The notes under the pieces: generated by a model | Seen by the model: only the letters and a program-made list of their open reading frames with translations | Told to the model about the DNA's origin: nothing | Databases searched by the model: none | Part shown: positions 35,962 through 46,457 of the stretch, one piece after another | How positions within the stretch are numbered: the first letter of the stretch is position 1 | How the letters are laid out: the number at the start of each line of letters is the position of its first letter | Translations under genes and position numbers: made by a program | DNA from: Geomobilibacter sp964432205 | GTDB lineage: Bacteria > Desulfobacterota > Desulfuromonadia > Geobacterales > DSM-12255 | Assembly (NCBI GenBank): GCA_964432205.1 | Contig: CAYSMK010000004.1 | Span: 62,001-126,000, forward strand | DNA length: 64,000 nt | Reading direction: 5' to 3'

Positions 35962-36820
35962 TCATCCTTTTTCAATGTCACGATGGACCACCGTCAGGGC
36001 TCCCCTCCGTCCGCGGAGGTAGGCTGCCAGTTCTTCGGCAATGGAGACCGAACGGTGCCGTCCTCCGGTGCAGCCGATAGAGATCGTCAGGTAGGTCTTT
36101 CCCTCCCGCTCATAGGCGGGGAGCAGGAAATCGATCATGTCTTGCAGTTTTGCCATGAAGGTTGCGGTGAGCGGATGCTCCACGACATAGCTGCGCACTT
36201 TTGGATCCAAACCGGTCAAAGGCTTCAGTTCCGGCACAAAATGCGGGTTTGTCAGAAAACGTACATCCAGCACCAGATCCGACTCCAGGGGGATGCCAAA
36301 GCGGTAACCGAACGAAAATATCTGGATGGTCAACCCGCGCGGAGCCCCCTCCCCGCGTGACCAGGCTACCACCTGCTCTTTCAGCTGATGGACATTGAGT
36401 TCCGAGGTATCGATAATGGCCGTGGCGATCCGGCGCAACGGCATCAGCTGTTCCCGCTCGAAACGAATGCCATCGGGGACCGATCCCCCTTCCAGGGCCG
36501 GATGCCGGCGCCGTGTCTCGGAAAAGCGCCTGATCAGCACCTCATCGGTGGCGTCGAAGAACAGGACTTCAACCGTGTGCCCCTGGGTGCGGAGTTCCTG
36601 CACCATGTTCTCCGGACCCTTCAGGAAGTCCCGACCGCGGATATCACTGACCAGGGCCACATCCCGAATCCGCTCCGTGGACTTGTCGACCAGTTCCACA
36701 AAGGTGGCAAAGAGGGCAACCGGCAGGTTGTCCAGACAGAAGAATCCGTCGTCCTCCAGGGCCTTGACCGCCGTTGACTTGCCGGAACCGGAGAGGCCGG
36801 TGATGATGACGATCCTGAGT

Positions 36821-36834
<14 letters not shown>
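35962..36834 (-). CDS. rapZ: RapZ/YvcJ-family nucleotide-binding adaptor
   Basis: This P-loop protein has 290 residues. Walker A is IITGLSGSGKSTAVKALEDDGF, and RRRHPL-type RRRHPAL and the C-terminal YLTISIGCTGGRHRSVSIAEEL are signatures. In E. coli RapZ targets the small RNA GlmZ; in others the role is less clear. It overlaps hprK by 14 nt, and the cluster with ptsN, hprK and EIIA is conserved widely in proteobacteria. Confidence 0.95.
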
Positions 36835-37776
<942 letters not shown>

Positions 37777-37780
<4 letters not shown>

Positions 37781-38235
37781 AACCGGTTATCCTGTTCCTG
37801 GAAAATCCGGAATAGCTCCCGGACATCTTCGGCAGCCATCAGGGCGTTGCGCACTGCCGGGTCCCGCAGGATGCGCGAGATCCGCGCCAGGGCCTTCAGA
37901 TGCACGGCGGCGGCATTTTCCGGGGCAATGAGGAGAAAGAACAGATGAACCGGCCTTCCGTCCAACGAGCTGAAGTCCACCCCCTCCCGGCTTCTGCCGA
38001 AAGCACAGATCAACTCGTTCACCTGCCGCAGCTTCCCGTGGGGGATCGCGATCCCGTCGCCAATACCGGTGCTTCCCAGCTTTTCGCGCTCGTTTAGAAT
38101 CCTGAGAAGATCCTGGCGGTCAAGCGCCGGATGGCGGTCAATCACATTCTGGGCAAGTTCCGCCAGTACCTCTCCCTTGCTCCTGGCAGAGAGTACCGGA
38201 ATGATTGCCGCTGGCTGTAGATCGCCAGTCAGCAT
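37777..38235 (-). CDS. ptsN: Nitrogen-regulatory PTS EIIA-Ntr
   Basis: This EIIA of the fructose/Ntr type has 152 residues. The active His lies in GIGDGIAIPHGKLRQVNE, with the conserved VHLFFLLIAPENAAAVHLKALARISRIL. It follows hpf and rpoN in the classical order and couples PEP phosphorylation to regulation of nitrogen and potassium processes in other proteobacteria. Its target here is unknown. Confidence 0.95.
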
Positions 38236-38289
38236 GTCACCATACTACGTACCAGAATCGGATCAGCCGCCATCCCACGCTCCTTCCCA

Positions 38290-38838
38290 CTAACCCCTGG
38301 CCGGCTCGATGAGGCCGTAGTTGCCATCTTTGCGACGGTAGATGACATTGATCCCTTCTGTCGCGGCATCGGTGAACACCAGAAAATCCTTGTGCATCAG
38401 GTCCATCTGCATGACCGCTTCATCCACGGACATCGGCTTGATGGAGATCGGCTCGCTCCGGATAATGACAGGCTCCTGCTGCTGATCGATACTCTCGGCC
38501 GTAACGATGGTTTTCTGGGCCTGGCGGCCGCGATTATTGTCGGCAGCCGGTTTGTGATCCTTCAGCCGCTCCTTGTAACGCCGCAGCTGACGCTCCATCT
38601 TGTCCACGACCGCATCGATGGCAGCATACATGTCGTTGGTCGCCTCGGAGGCCTTGATGGTGATCCCCTTGGCATTGAGCGTAATCTCGACGATATGGCG
38701 GATCTTCTCCACGGTCAGGTATACCTGGGCTACAACCGGTTCGTCGATATATTTTTTAACCCTCTCCAGCTTTTCCTCAGCGTAGCTCTTCAGGGCTTCA
38801 CTGGGCTCCATGTGCCTGAATGTGGTGGCAATCTGCAT
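38290..38838 (-). CDS. hpf: Ribosome hibernation promoting factor, long form
   Basis: This protein has 182 residues, longer than the enterobacterial YhbH and like the long Hpf that makes 100S ribosome dimers alone. The N-terminal domain begins MQIATTFRHMEPSEALKSYAEEKLERVKKYI. The C-terminal domain includes KPMSVDEAVMQMDLMHKDFLVFTDA and YRRKDGNYGLIEP. It lies between rpoN and ptsN. Confidence 0.96.
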   Translation of the reverse strand: MQIATTFRHMEPSEALKSYAEEKLERVKKYIDEPVVAQVYLTVEKIRHIVEITLNAKGITIKASEATNDMYAAIDAVVDKMERQLRRYKERLKDHKPAADNNRGRQAQKTIVTAESIDQQQEPVIIRSEPISIKPMSVDEAVMQMDLMHKDFLVFTDAATEGINVIYRRKDGNYGLIEPARG

Positions 38839-38896
38839 AATCTCCTCCTTCGTGTGGCGGTTTGTGGATGTTTCTTCTGTCCCTGACGGGACAGGC

Positions 38897-40336
38897 TCAG
38901 AAAAGCCTCTTGCGCTCCGATGACGAACCGATGCGAAGCATCTCCCGGTATTTGGTCACCGTGCGCCGGGCAATATTGATGTTGTTGGCAGACAGAAGCT
39001 CGGCCAATGCCTGATCGCTGTAAGGTTTGCGCGGATCTTCCGCTTCCACCAGCTCCTTGATCTTGTTCTTGACACTCTCGGAAGCAACGAAATCGCCGTC
39101 GCCGGTGGAAATGCCACTGTTGAAGAAGTACTTCAGCTCGAACAGTCCCTGGGGGGTGTGGATGTACTTGTTCGTGGTCACCCGGCTGATGGTCGATTCG
39201 TGCATGCCGATGTCTTCGGCCACATCGCGCAGGACCAGCGGTTTCAGGTACTCGATCCCCTTGTCCAGGAATTCGCGCTGGAACTTGACGATGCTCTTGG
39301 CAGTCTTGTAAATGGTCCGCTGCCGCTGATGGATGCTCTTGATGAGCCACATGGCCGAGCGCATCTTGTCCGCCACGTACTCCTCGGTCCCCGAGCCACC
39401 CTTACCTTTCGACTCCAGGTAGAACGGGCTGATCCGCAGGTTTGGCAGCCCTTCGTCGTTCAGAACCACCACGTAATCGTCGGCGATCTTGTAGACGAAG
39501 ATATCCGGAGAAATATACTGGGTCTCCTCCGAACCGAAGAGCCTGCCGGGACGCGGGTCCATACCGGAAATGACCTTGGCCGCCAGGAGGATGTCCTGGA
39601 TCTCGACCCCCAGCACCTTGGCAATCTGTTTGTACTTGCGGGTCTCCAGGTCTTTGAGGTGGTCCCTGAGAATGGCATCGACCAGGCTGCCGCCCATTCC
39701 CAGCTGGGCTACCTGAAGCAGCAGGCATTCCCTGAGATCCCTGGCACCGACACCGGGGGGGTCAAGCTCCTGCACCCGCTTCAATACCGACGCCACCACA
39801 TCTTCCGATGTTTGACACGCGAGGGCAACCTCTTCGAGCGTAGCCCGGAAGTAGCCGTCCTCGTCAATATTGCCGACGATCTCCGCACCGACCCTCATCT
39901 CCTGCTCATCGAGCCGGGAAAGGCTGAGTTGCCAGATGAGATGGTCGAACAGCGACCCTTTTTTGCTCAGGAGATTTTCAAATGACGGGCGATCCTCATC
40001 ATCGTTGTACTGCTCGCCGGCACTGTAGTTATATCCCTCCAGGTAGGTATCCCAGTCCATCTGCTTGAGGGTTTCCTCGCCGGCAGCCACCTCGACGAAT
40101 GTATCCTTTTCTTCCTGGAGCGGGGCCTCCTGTTCCTGCAGTTCCAGCTGTGTCCCGTCCTTTGCCTCATCCTGTTCGAGAGTCTCCTCCAGCACCGGGT
40201 TTTCTTCCAACTCCTGGCGGACCACATCCTGCAGTTCTAAGCGGGAAAGCTGGAGCAGCTTGATTGCCTGCTGCAGTTGGGGAGTCATCACCAACTGCTG
40301 CGTCAGCTTCATCTGTTGGCGCATCTCAATGGCCAT
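38897..40336 (-). CDS. rpoN: RNA polymerase sigma-54 factor
   Basis: This protein has 479 residues. Region I is Gln-rich (MRQQMKLTQQLVMTPQLQQAIKLLQLSRLELQ), an acidic region II follows, and the C-terminal RpoN box ARRTVTKYREMLRIGSS is intact. It directs enhancer-dependent transcription; a well-matched target promoter is at 17327-17342. It is placed after lptB in the conserved lptA-lptB-rpoN order. Confidence 0.97.
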   Translation of the reverse strand: MAIEMRQQMKLTQQLVMTPQLQQAIKLLQLSRLELQDVVRQELEENPVLEETLEQDEAKDGTQLELQEQEAPLQEEKDTFVEVAAGEETLKQMDWDTYLEGYNYSAGEQYNDDEDRPSFENLLSKKGSLFDHLIWQLSLSRLDEQEMRVGAEIVGNIDEDGYFRATLEEVALACQTSEDVVASVLKRVQELDPPGVGARDLRECLLLQVAQLGMGGSLVDAILRDHLKDLETRKYKQIAKVLGVEIQDILLAAKVISGMDPRPGRLFGSEETQYISPDIFVYKIADDYVVVLNDEGLPNLRISPFYLESKGKGGSGTEEYVADKMRSAMWLIKSIHQRQRTIYKTAKSIVKFQREFLDKGIEYLKPLVLRDVAEDIGMHESTISRVTTNKYIHTPQGLFELKYFFNSGISTGDGDFVASESVKNKIKELVEAEDPRKPYSDQALAELLSANNINIARRTVTKYREMLRIGSSSERKRLF

Positions 40337-40400
40337 AGTTGAGTATCCCTTTTATCACAATTTTATCAGGTAGATCGGTTAATGCCTGCTGTTGCACCGG

Positions 40401-41132
40401 TCAAAGGCGAAATTTTTCTCCAAGATATATTTCCCGTGCCTTTCGACTTCCGGCGATGACCTGGGGGTCACCGAACTCCAGCACTTCACCGGCATTGAGA
40501 ATATAGGCCTTATCGCACACACCCAACGTCTCACGTACGTTGTGGTCGGAGATCAGAACACCGATCCCCCGCTCCCTCAATTCGGCAATGAGCCCCTGGA
40601 TATCCATGACGGCAATAGGGTCGATCCCGGCAAACGGCTCATCCAGCAGGATAAATGCAGGCGAGCTCGCCAGCGCCCGGGCTATCTCCACCCGCCGGCG
40701 CTCTCCACCGGAAAGCGCATAGCCCTTGCTCCGGGCGATGTGGGTAATACGAAAATCGGTCAAGAGCTCCTCGGTCCGATGCAGGCATTCCAGCCGATCC
40801 AGCCCGAGCACTTCCAAAACCGCCAGCAGGTTTTCCTCCACCGTCAGCCGACGAAACACCGACGGTTCCTGGGGAAGATAACTGATACCGAGCCTGGCCC
40901 GCTGGTACATGGGGAGGTCGGTGATCGCGCGGTCATCCAAGTACACCGCACCGCCGTCGGGCCGACAAAGACCGACGACCATGTAAAAGGTGGTGGTCTT
41001 TCCCGCCCCATTCGGCCCGAGCAGGCCGATCACCTCTCCGGAGCGGACCTCCAGGTCGACACCATTCACCACCGGCCGCTTGCTGTAGAGCTTGCGCAGG
41101 CCTTCCGCCCGCAAGGATCTATGGTCGTGCAC
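40401..41132 (-). CDS. lptB: LPS export ABC transporter ATPase LptB
   Basis: This ATPase has 243 residues. Walker A is GLLGPNGAGKTTTFYMVVG, the Q-loop follows, the signature is YALSGGERRRVEIARAL and Walker B is FILLDEPFAGIDP. It drives LptF and LptG (20291-22518). It overlaps lptA by 14 nt. Confidence 0.97.
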   Translation of the reverse strand: MHDHRSLRAEGLRKLYSKRPVVNGVDLEVRSGEVIGLLGPNGAGKTTTFYMVVGLCRPDGGAVYLDDRAITDLPMYQRARLGISYLPQEPSVFRRLTVEENLLAVLEVLGLDRLECLHRTEELLTDFRITHIARSKGYALSGGERRRVEIARALASSPAFILLDEPFAGIDPIAVMDIQGLIAELRERGIGVLISDHNVRETLGVCDKAYILNAGEVLEFGDPQVIAGSRKAREIYLGEKFRL

Positions 41133-41628
41133 CGCTCCCCGCCTTTTTGCCCCGGGGATGGATTATGGCATCGACGCGTCCGCCGCCACTGCCACCGGTC
41201 ACTATGCTGCGGCCTTCGTCCACGAAGTAGGTGATCGTTTCCCCGGTGATGACGTTCTCCCCTTGGGAGACCGTGGGTGTTTGGTCCAGAACGATCGTAC
41301 CCTTCTGCGCATCGTAGATGGCATGACCGGCCTGGCCGATGCGGTCTCCCTGTACGATCCGGACCTTGCCGAACAGTTCGGCCTGCTTGACCTCCTGCGC
41401 CGACTCCGCGTAGACGATCACCAGCTTGTCGGCATAGATCGTCAGGTCGCCCTGCCGGGCCACCACATTGCCGGTGAACGTTGCCGTCTTCCTGGTACTA
41501 TCGGCCAGGAGCTCATTGGACTTGATCTGTATCGGCAGGGCTGAACGGGTTTCCGTGCCATGAGCAGTGGCCAGCAGGCCGGTCACCAGGGCCGCGGCGC
41601 ACAGCAGCCGCCTGCAGGGTACCATCAT
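41119..41628 (-). CDS. lptA: Periplasmic LPS-bridge protein LptA
   Basis: This protein has 169 residues with a signal peptide (to about residue 24). The OstA-like beta-jellyroll contains LPIQIKSNELLADSTRKTATFTGNVVARQGDLTIYADKLVIVY. It forms the periplasmic bridge carrying LPS between LptC and LptD. It starts within the lptC stop (ATGA). Confidence 0.93.
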   Translation of the reverse strand: MMVPCRRLLCAAALVTGLLATAHGTETRSALPIQIKSNELLADSTRKTATFTGNVVARQGDLTIYADKLVIVYAESAQEVKQAELFGKVRIVQGDRIGQAGHAIYDAQKGTIVLDQTPTVSQGENVITGETITYFVDEGRSIVTGGSGGGRVDAIIHPRGKKAGSGARP

Positions 41629-42197
41629 CGTTCCCCCTCCACGCCGATCCGGGCCGTCACGTCCCGCATGATCCTGACACTCCTCCCCGGCACCGTACCC
41701 TCCAGACCGACCCCTTCCACGCTGAGGTTGCCGTCGGTCAAGCTGACCCGGCCGGCTGACCTTATAACCCTCTGGCCCGCAAGATATTCCAACTGCTCGG
41801 TCCTGAATTCGGCACCGCTCGCCCCCTTTGCCAGCACGGCTCCTCTCAGGCGCACGTCACGGGTAGCGTTATCGTATTCGGCATCATTGGCTGTCACGGT
41901 CATGGCGTCTTTCGGCCTCTCGCCGCTAAAGACGAGCCTCACCTTGGTGAGCCGGGTCACGTTGCGGGTCCGGTCGAAGTCCCCGGTGGCGGCCACCAGC
42001 TCGACCACGTTCCTGCCCCCCTTCTCCTCCGTAAAACGGATACCCTTGACGGTCACTTCGGCGTGGGGCACCTGCTGGGGCAGATCTTTTCCCGGCCCGG
42101 ACTGCCTCTGCTTTATTATGATGTATACACTCAGGGAAAGAACGGCAAGCAGCAGTCCCCACCCGAGGAGGTGCCTGATTTTATTGTTTTTTGGCAT
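41625..42197 (-). CDS. lptC: LPS export protein LptC
   Basis: This protein has 190 residues. One N-terminal membrane anchor (LLGWGLLLAVLSLSVYIII) is followed by a periplasmic jellyroll domain of the LptC/DUF1239 type. The start ATG at 42197 has no clear ribosome binding site and lies only about 7 nt after the predicted transcription start, so translation may be leaderless. Confidence 0.9.
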   Translation of the reverse strand: MPKNNKIRHLLGWGLLLAVLSLSVYIIIKQRQSGPGKDLPQQVPHAEVTVKGIRFTEEKGGRNVVELVAATGDFDRTRNVTRLTKVRLVFSGERPKDAMTVTANDAEYDNATRDVRLRGAVLAKGASGAEFRTEQLEYLAGQRVIRSAGRVSLTDGNLSVEGVGLEGTVPGRSVRIMRDVTARIGVEGER

Positions 42198-42210
42198 ATT
42201 TCAGCGGCGG

Positions 42211-42239
42211 AGTATACCATCAACCCCGTGACCTGTAAA
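42211..42239 (-). promoter_or_regulatory. Sigma-70 promoter of the lptC operon
   Basis: On the minus strand TTTACA (42234-42239), exactly 17 nt, then TATACT (42211-42216). It is one of the best promoter matches in the window and predicts a start site near 42204. Confidence 0.8.
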
Positions 42240-42328
42240 GGGTTTTATGGCAACAAACGACAAAGTTGGCACAAAGATTGAATTAATAAAATCTATTCCG
42301 AAAAACAACGACTATTCAACTGTTCCGA

Positions 42329-42368
42329 GAAAAAAACGCCCGCTTCCACATCGGTGAAAGCGGGCGTT
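42329..42368 (-). terminator. Rho-independent terminator after kdsC
   Basis: AACGCCCGCTT and AAGCGGGCGTT arms are followed by a T-run on the minus strand. It separates the Kdo block from lptC. Confidence 0.9.
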
Positions 42369-42404
42369 CCGGCCTTATTCCGGAATTGATTCAACCTATG
42401 CTGC

Positions 42405-42926
42405 TCAGTGAAGATTATAACGCGCCGTCACCTCGTTCCAGGCCCCCTGGACCTTGAGGAGAAAGTCACAGACCTCCCGCACCGCCCCCCACCCGCCGCG
42501 ATTCCGGGTAACGAAATGGACATGGGGAAGCACGTCCACCACGGCATCGGCAGGAGCAGCGGCAAAGCCAACCCGCCGCATGACCGGCACATCCAGGATG
42601 TCGTCTCCCATGTAGGCGACCTCGTGGTCCCGGAGCCCCGTGGCCTTGAGTATCTCTTCGTACGGCCCGATCTTGTTCAACGCCTTCTGATACACCAGGG
42701 TGATCCCCAGTTCTGCTGCCCGGTTGGTAACCACCATGGATTCGCGGCCGGAGATGATGCCGACCTGCACGCCGCTCCGCTGGAGCATCTTGATGCCGTG
42801 TCCGTCCTTGACGTTGAAAAACTTCGACTCGACCCCGTTGGCGTCGTAGATAATCCGGCCATCGGTCATCACGCCATCCACATCGAGAATGAGGAGTTTG
42901 ATCGGTTTGAGGCGTTGTTCGTCCAC
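42405..42926 (-). CDS. kdsC: 3-deoxy-D-manno-octulosonate 8-phosphate phosphatase
   Basis: This HAD phosphatase has 173 residues. The nucleophile motif LLILDVDGVMTDGRI is near the N-terminus, with GIISGRES and VAYMGDDILDVPVM as later HAD motifs. It removes phosphate from Kdo-8-P. The start overlaps the kdsD stop by one base. Confidence 0.95.
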   Translation of the reverse strand: MDEQRLKPIKLLILDVDGVMTDGRIIYDANGVESKFFNVKDGHGIKMLQRSGVQVGIISGRESMVVTNRAAELGITLVYQKALNKIGPYEEILKATGLRDHEVAYMGDDILDVPVMRRVGFAAAPADAVVDVLPHVHFVTRNRGGWGAVREVCDFLLKVQGAWNEVTARYNLH

Positions 42927-43894
42927 TAGGCAATCCCCGCTTTGAGCAGATCGTGGAGATGTACGATCCCCACCGGCTGCTGCGTCTGCTCATCGTCAAA
43001 GACGAAGAGTGACGTTATGGAAAATTCCTCCATACGCTGGAGGGCGCTGGCCGCCAGCTCGAACCGCCCGATCCGTTTGGGCCGGCGGCTCATCAGGTCG
43101 GCTGCGGCGCTGTTGAGCAGGTCCCCGCCCCGCTCCAGCGCCCGCCGCAGATCCCCGTCCGTAATGACCCCCACCAGGGCGCCACTGGCATCGGTAACAC
43201 CGGTGATCCCCAGCCCCTTGGCGGTGATCACGAACAGAGCCTCGCGCATGGGGGTCTCTTCGAGAACGAGCGGCAGGTCGCTGCCGGAATGCATCAGGTC
43301 TTCCACGGTCAGGATCAGGCGCTTGCCGAGGGAACCGCCGGGGTGAAAAAGGGCAAAGTCCTCGGCCCGGAAACCACGCTTGAGCAGCAGAGAAACGGCC
43401 AGGGCATCGCCCATGGCCAGGGTAGCGGTGGTGGAGGAGGTCGGTGCCAGCCCGAGGGGGCACGCCTCTTCTTTGACGGCAACAGTCAGAAAGACGTCCC
43501 CGGCCCTGGCCAGGGTGGAATCGGGGTTCCCGGCCATGGCTATCAGCTTGTTGCCAAGGCGCTTGATGACCGGCAGGATACGCAACACCTCTTCAGTTTC
43601 GCCACTGTTGGAGACGGCAATGACCACGTCTCCCTTCATGATCATCCCCAGATCGCCATGCACCCCCTCGGCCGGATGGAGGAAAAAGGCCGGGGTGCCG
43701 GTCGATGCCATGGTGGAGGCGATTTTCTGGCCGATCAGGCCCGACTTCCCCATGCCGGTGACTACCACCCGCCCGCTGCTGGCGAGGATCAGTTCCACCG
43801 CCCGCACGAACTCGCCGTCAATGGCCTCGCTGAGGGACTGCAACGCCTCCGCTTCCATGCGAATGACCCGCTTGGCCTCGGCAACTACATCCAC
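42926..43894 (-). CDS. kdsD: Arabinose 5-phosphate isomerase with CBS domains
   Basis: This protein of about 322 residues has an N-terminal SIS domain (RVVVTGMGKSGLIGQKIASTMASTG) and two C-terminal CBS units (ALFVITAKGLGITGVTDASG and FSITSLFVFDDEQTQQPVG). It makes arabinose 5-phosphate, the sugar used by KdsA. The GTG at 43894 has AGGA upstream and matches family length; the frame is open further into kdsA but without support. Confidence 0.92.
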   Translation of the reverse strand: MDVVAEAKRVIRMEAEALQSLSEAIDGEFVRAVELILASSGRVVVTGMGKSGLIGQKIASTMASTGTPAFFLHPAEGVHGDLGMIMKGDVVIAVSNSGETEEVLRILPVIKRLGNKLIAMAGNPDSTLARAGDVFLTVAVKEEACPLGLAPTSSTTATLAMGDALAVSLLLKRGFRAEDFALFHPGGSLGKRLILTVEDLMHSGSDLPLVLEETPMREALFVITAKGLGITGVTDASGALVGVITDGDLRRALERGGDLLNSAAADLMSRRPKRIGRFELAASALQRMEEFSITSLFVFDDEQTQQPVGIVHLHDLLKAGIA

Positions 43895-43926
43895 ACCATG
43901 CTGTTCCTGTCCGCTTCGCACGGCGG

Positions 43927-44757
43927 CTACCCCTTGCGTCCCTTCACGATGGCATCGATGGCCAAGAGCTGACCGAGCAGGTCGGGGAGGTCGGCCAGGC
44001 GGACCGAGTTCGGGCCGTCGCACAACGCCTTCTCCGGCTCTTCGTGCACTTCCATGAAAATACCGTCGATACCGGTGGCAACGGCAGCCCGGCCAAGAAA
44101 CTCGACGAACTCCCGCTGGCCGCCGGACGAGCCCCCCTGCCCGCCGGGAAGCTGGACACTGTGGGTAGCATCGAAGACCACCGGACAGCCGGTCCGGCGC
44201 ATGATCGGCAGGCTCCGCATATCCACCACCAGGTTGTTGTAGCCAAAGGAGGCGCCACGCTCGGTCAGGACGATCCGGTCGTTGCCGGTGGCGCGCAGTT
44301 TACCGACTACGTTTTCCATGTCCCACGGCGCAAGGAACTGACCCTTCTTGACATTGACCACCCTGCCGGTCCGGCCGGCAGCGACCACCAGGTCGGTCTG
44401 ACGGCAGAGAAATGCCGGGATCTGGAGCACGTCCAGTACCTCCGCCGCCGGCGCAACCTGCTCCAGGCCATGGATATCGGAGAGGACCGGCAGGTCGTAC
44501 TCCGACTGCACCTTGGCCAGGATCCTGAGCCCTTCGGCCATGCCCGGGCCGCGAAAGGCACTGACCGAGGTCCGGTTCGCCTTGTCGTAGGAGGCCTTGA
44601 AGACGAGCTGCATTCCGAGCTGGCCGGCAATGGCCTTGAGCCGTTCGGCAGTCTGCAGGGTCGCCGTCTCGTCCTCGATCACGCATGGCCCGGCGATAAG
44701 GACCAGAGGCCGGTTGCCGCCGATGGTGACATTGCCGATTGCTATTTCGTTAACCAC
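43927..44757 (-). CDS. kdsA: 3-deoxy-8-phosphooctulonate synthase
   Basis: This TIM-barrel enzyme has 276 residues. It condenses PEP with arabinose 5-phosphate. LVLIAGPCVIEDETATL, FKASYDKANRTSVSAFRGPG and VFDATHSVQLPGG are signatures. The Cys in AGPCVIED suggests the metal-dependent class, but this cannot be settled by eye. Confidence 0.96.
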   Translation of the reverse strand: MVNEIAIGNVTIGGNRPLVLIAGPCVIEDETATLQTAERLKAIAGQLGMQLVFKASYDKANRTSVSAFRGPGMAEGLRILAKVQSEYDLPVLSDIHGLEQVAPAAEVLDVLQIPAFLCRQTDLVVAAGRTGRVVNVKKGQFLAPWDMENVVGKLRATGNDRIVLTERGASFGYNNLVVDMRSLPIMRRTGCPVVFDATHSVQLPGGQGGSSGGQREFVEFLGRAAVATGIDGIFMEVHEEPEKALCDGPNSVRLADLPDLLGQLLAIDAIVKGRKG

Positions 44758-44766
44758 GGTAACTCC

Positions 44767-46368
44767 TCACTTGCGATTCTGCAGCGCTGCCGCGATGAAC
44801 GCCCGGAAGAGCGGATGGGGGTTGAGCGGCTTGGACTTGAATTCCGGATGGAACTGACACCCCAGGAACCAGGGATGGTCGGCAATCTCCACCACCTCCA
44901 CCAGGTCACCCTCCTTGAAAATCCCGGAGAGGACCAGCCCGTTGGCTGTCAGCACCTCGCGGTAGGCGTTGTTGAATTCGTAGCGATGGCGATGACGCTC
45001 AAAGATGTCGGTGGAGCCGTAGGCCTTCAGGGCAACGGTCCCCTTGGCCAGGGTGCAGGGATAGGCGCCGAGCCGCATGGTCCCCCCCTTGCGGACAACC
45101 CCTTTCTGCTCCTGCATCAGGTGGATGAGGGGATTGGCGCAATCGGCCTTGAACTCGCTCGACCAGGCGTCCGGCAGGCCGCAGACGTTGCGGCCGAACT
45201 CCACCACGGCCATCTGCATGCCGAGGCAGATCCCGAAGAACGGGACCTTGCGGGTCCGGGCAAACTCGATCGCCTTGATCTTTCCCTCGGTACCCCGCTC
45301 GCCGAAACCGCCCGGCACGAGAATCCCGTCTGCGGCATCGAGCACGCCGTCGACACCGTCCTGCTCGATCAACTCGGCATCCACGAAGTCGAGGCGGACC
45401 CGGCAGTCATTGGCGAGACCGCCATGGGTCAGGGCCTCATTGAGAGACTTGTAGGAGTCGGCCAGGTTGACGTACTTGCCGACCACGGCGATCCGCACCT
45501 CACCGTTGGGCGGGTTGCGGAGCGTTGCCACCACTTCCTGCCAGGGGGTCAGATCGGGGGACTTGGTCCAGATATTCAGCTTGTCCACCACCTGCTCGTC
45601 CAGCCCCTCCAGGTTGAGGGCCAGGGGAACGGCATAGATATGGTCGGCATCGGCCGAGGTAATGACCGTTTTGTCTTCGACGTTGCAGAACAGGGCGATC
45701 TTGGACTTCACTTCCTTGGGGAGGTCCTGTTCGCAGCGGCAGATCAGTATGTCCGGCTGGATGCCGATCTCCCGCAACTCCTTGACCGAGTGCTGGGTCG
45801 GCTTGGATTTCAGTTCGCCGGCGGTCCGGATATAGGGGACAAGGGTGACATGGAGGTAGAGGACATTTCCCGGACCGCGGTCGGCCTTGAACTGCCGGAT
45901 CGCCTCCAGGAACGGCAGCGACTCGATATCCCCAACGGTGCCGCCCACCTCGACGATGGCCACATCGGCACCCTTGGCATTCTCCAGTATCTTGTGCTTT
46001 ATCTCGTCGGTGATGTGCGGAATTACCTGGACGGTTCCCCCCAGGTAGTCGCCGCGGCGCTCTTTCTCAATTACGGAGTAATAGACCTGGCCGGTGGTGA
46101 AGTTGCTCTTCTTCGAGAGCTTGGCCGACGTGTAACGCTCGTAGTGTCCCAGGTCCAGGTCGGTCTCGGCACCGTCGTCGGTAACGAAGACCTCGCCGTG
46201 CTGAAACGGGGACATGGTGCCGGGGTCGACGTTGATGTACGGATCGAGTTTCTGCAGGGTCACCCTGAGCCCCCTGGCCTCCAGGAGGGCACCAAGGGAG
46301 GCTGCTGCCAGCCCCTTGCCGATCGAGGAGACCACGCCGCCGGTCACGAATATAAATTTGGTTTTCAT
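44767..46368 (-). CDS. pyrG: CTP synthase
   Basis: This protein has 533 residues. The N-terminal synthetase domain starts KFIFVTGGVVSSIGKGLAAASLG with YINVDPGTMSPFQHGEVFVTDDGAETDLDLGHYER. The C-terminal glutaminase has the Cys in FFGICLGMQMAVVEF and the His-Glu end HPEFKS. CTP is used by KdsB next door to make CMP-Kdo. The ATG at 46368 is the family start. Confidence 0.97.
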   Translation of the reverse strand: MKTKFIFVTGGVVSSIGKGLAAASLGALLEARGLRVTLQKLDPYINVDPGTMSPFQHGEVFVTDDGAETDLDLGHYERYTSAKLSKKSNFTTGQVYYSVIEKERRGDYLGGTVQVIPHITDEIKHKILENAKGADVAIVEVGGTVGDIESLPFLEAIRQFKADRGPGNVLYLHVTLVPYIRTAGELKSKPTQHSVKELREIGIQPDILICRCEQDLPKEVKSKIALFCNVEDKTVITSADADHIYAVPLALNLEGLDEQVVDKLNIWTKSPDLTPWQEVVATLRNPPNGEVRIAVVGKYVNLADSYKSLNEALTHGGLANDCRVRLDFVDAELIEQDGVDGVLDAADGILVPGGFGERGTEGKIKAIEFARTRKVPFFGICLGMQMAVVEFGRNVCGLPDAWSSEFKADCANPLIHLMQEQKGVVRKGGTMRLGAYPCTLAKGTVALKAYGSTDIFERHRHRYEFNNAYREVLTANGLVLSGIFKEGDLVEVVEIADHPWFLGCQFHPEFKSKPLNPHPLFRAFIAAALQNRK

Positions 46369-46384
46369 CACATCACTCCCAAAT

Positions 46385-46457
46385 AAGTGAGGAGTAAAGG
46401 GTGAGGAGAGAGAGAACATGGCTGTCCCTCCGCACCTTACCCCTCACTCCTCACTCC
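46385..46457. repeat. Heptamer-periodic facing repeat, pyrG-kdsB gap
   Basis: The left arm AGTGAGG AGTAAAG GGTGAGG faces CCCCTCA CTCCTCA CTCCTCA. The kdsB stop codon lies at 46458-46460, in the right arm. Confidence 0.75.

Noticed and set aside
44044..46386. 780-codon open frame on the plus strand
   Set aside because: It is antisense to kdsA and pyrG, both with clear family motifs; long antisense frames are expected in GC-rich coding DNA.
46369..46419. Upstream start for pyrG at 46419
   Set aside because: The extra residues are encoded by heptamer repeat DNA and precede the conserved MKTKFIFVTGG start.
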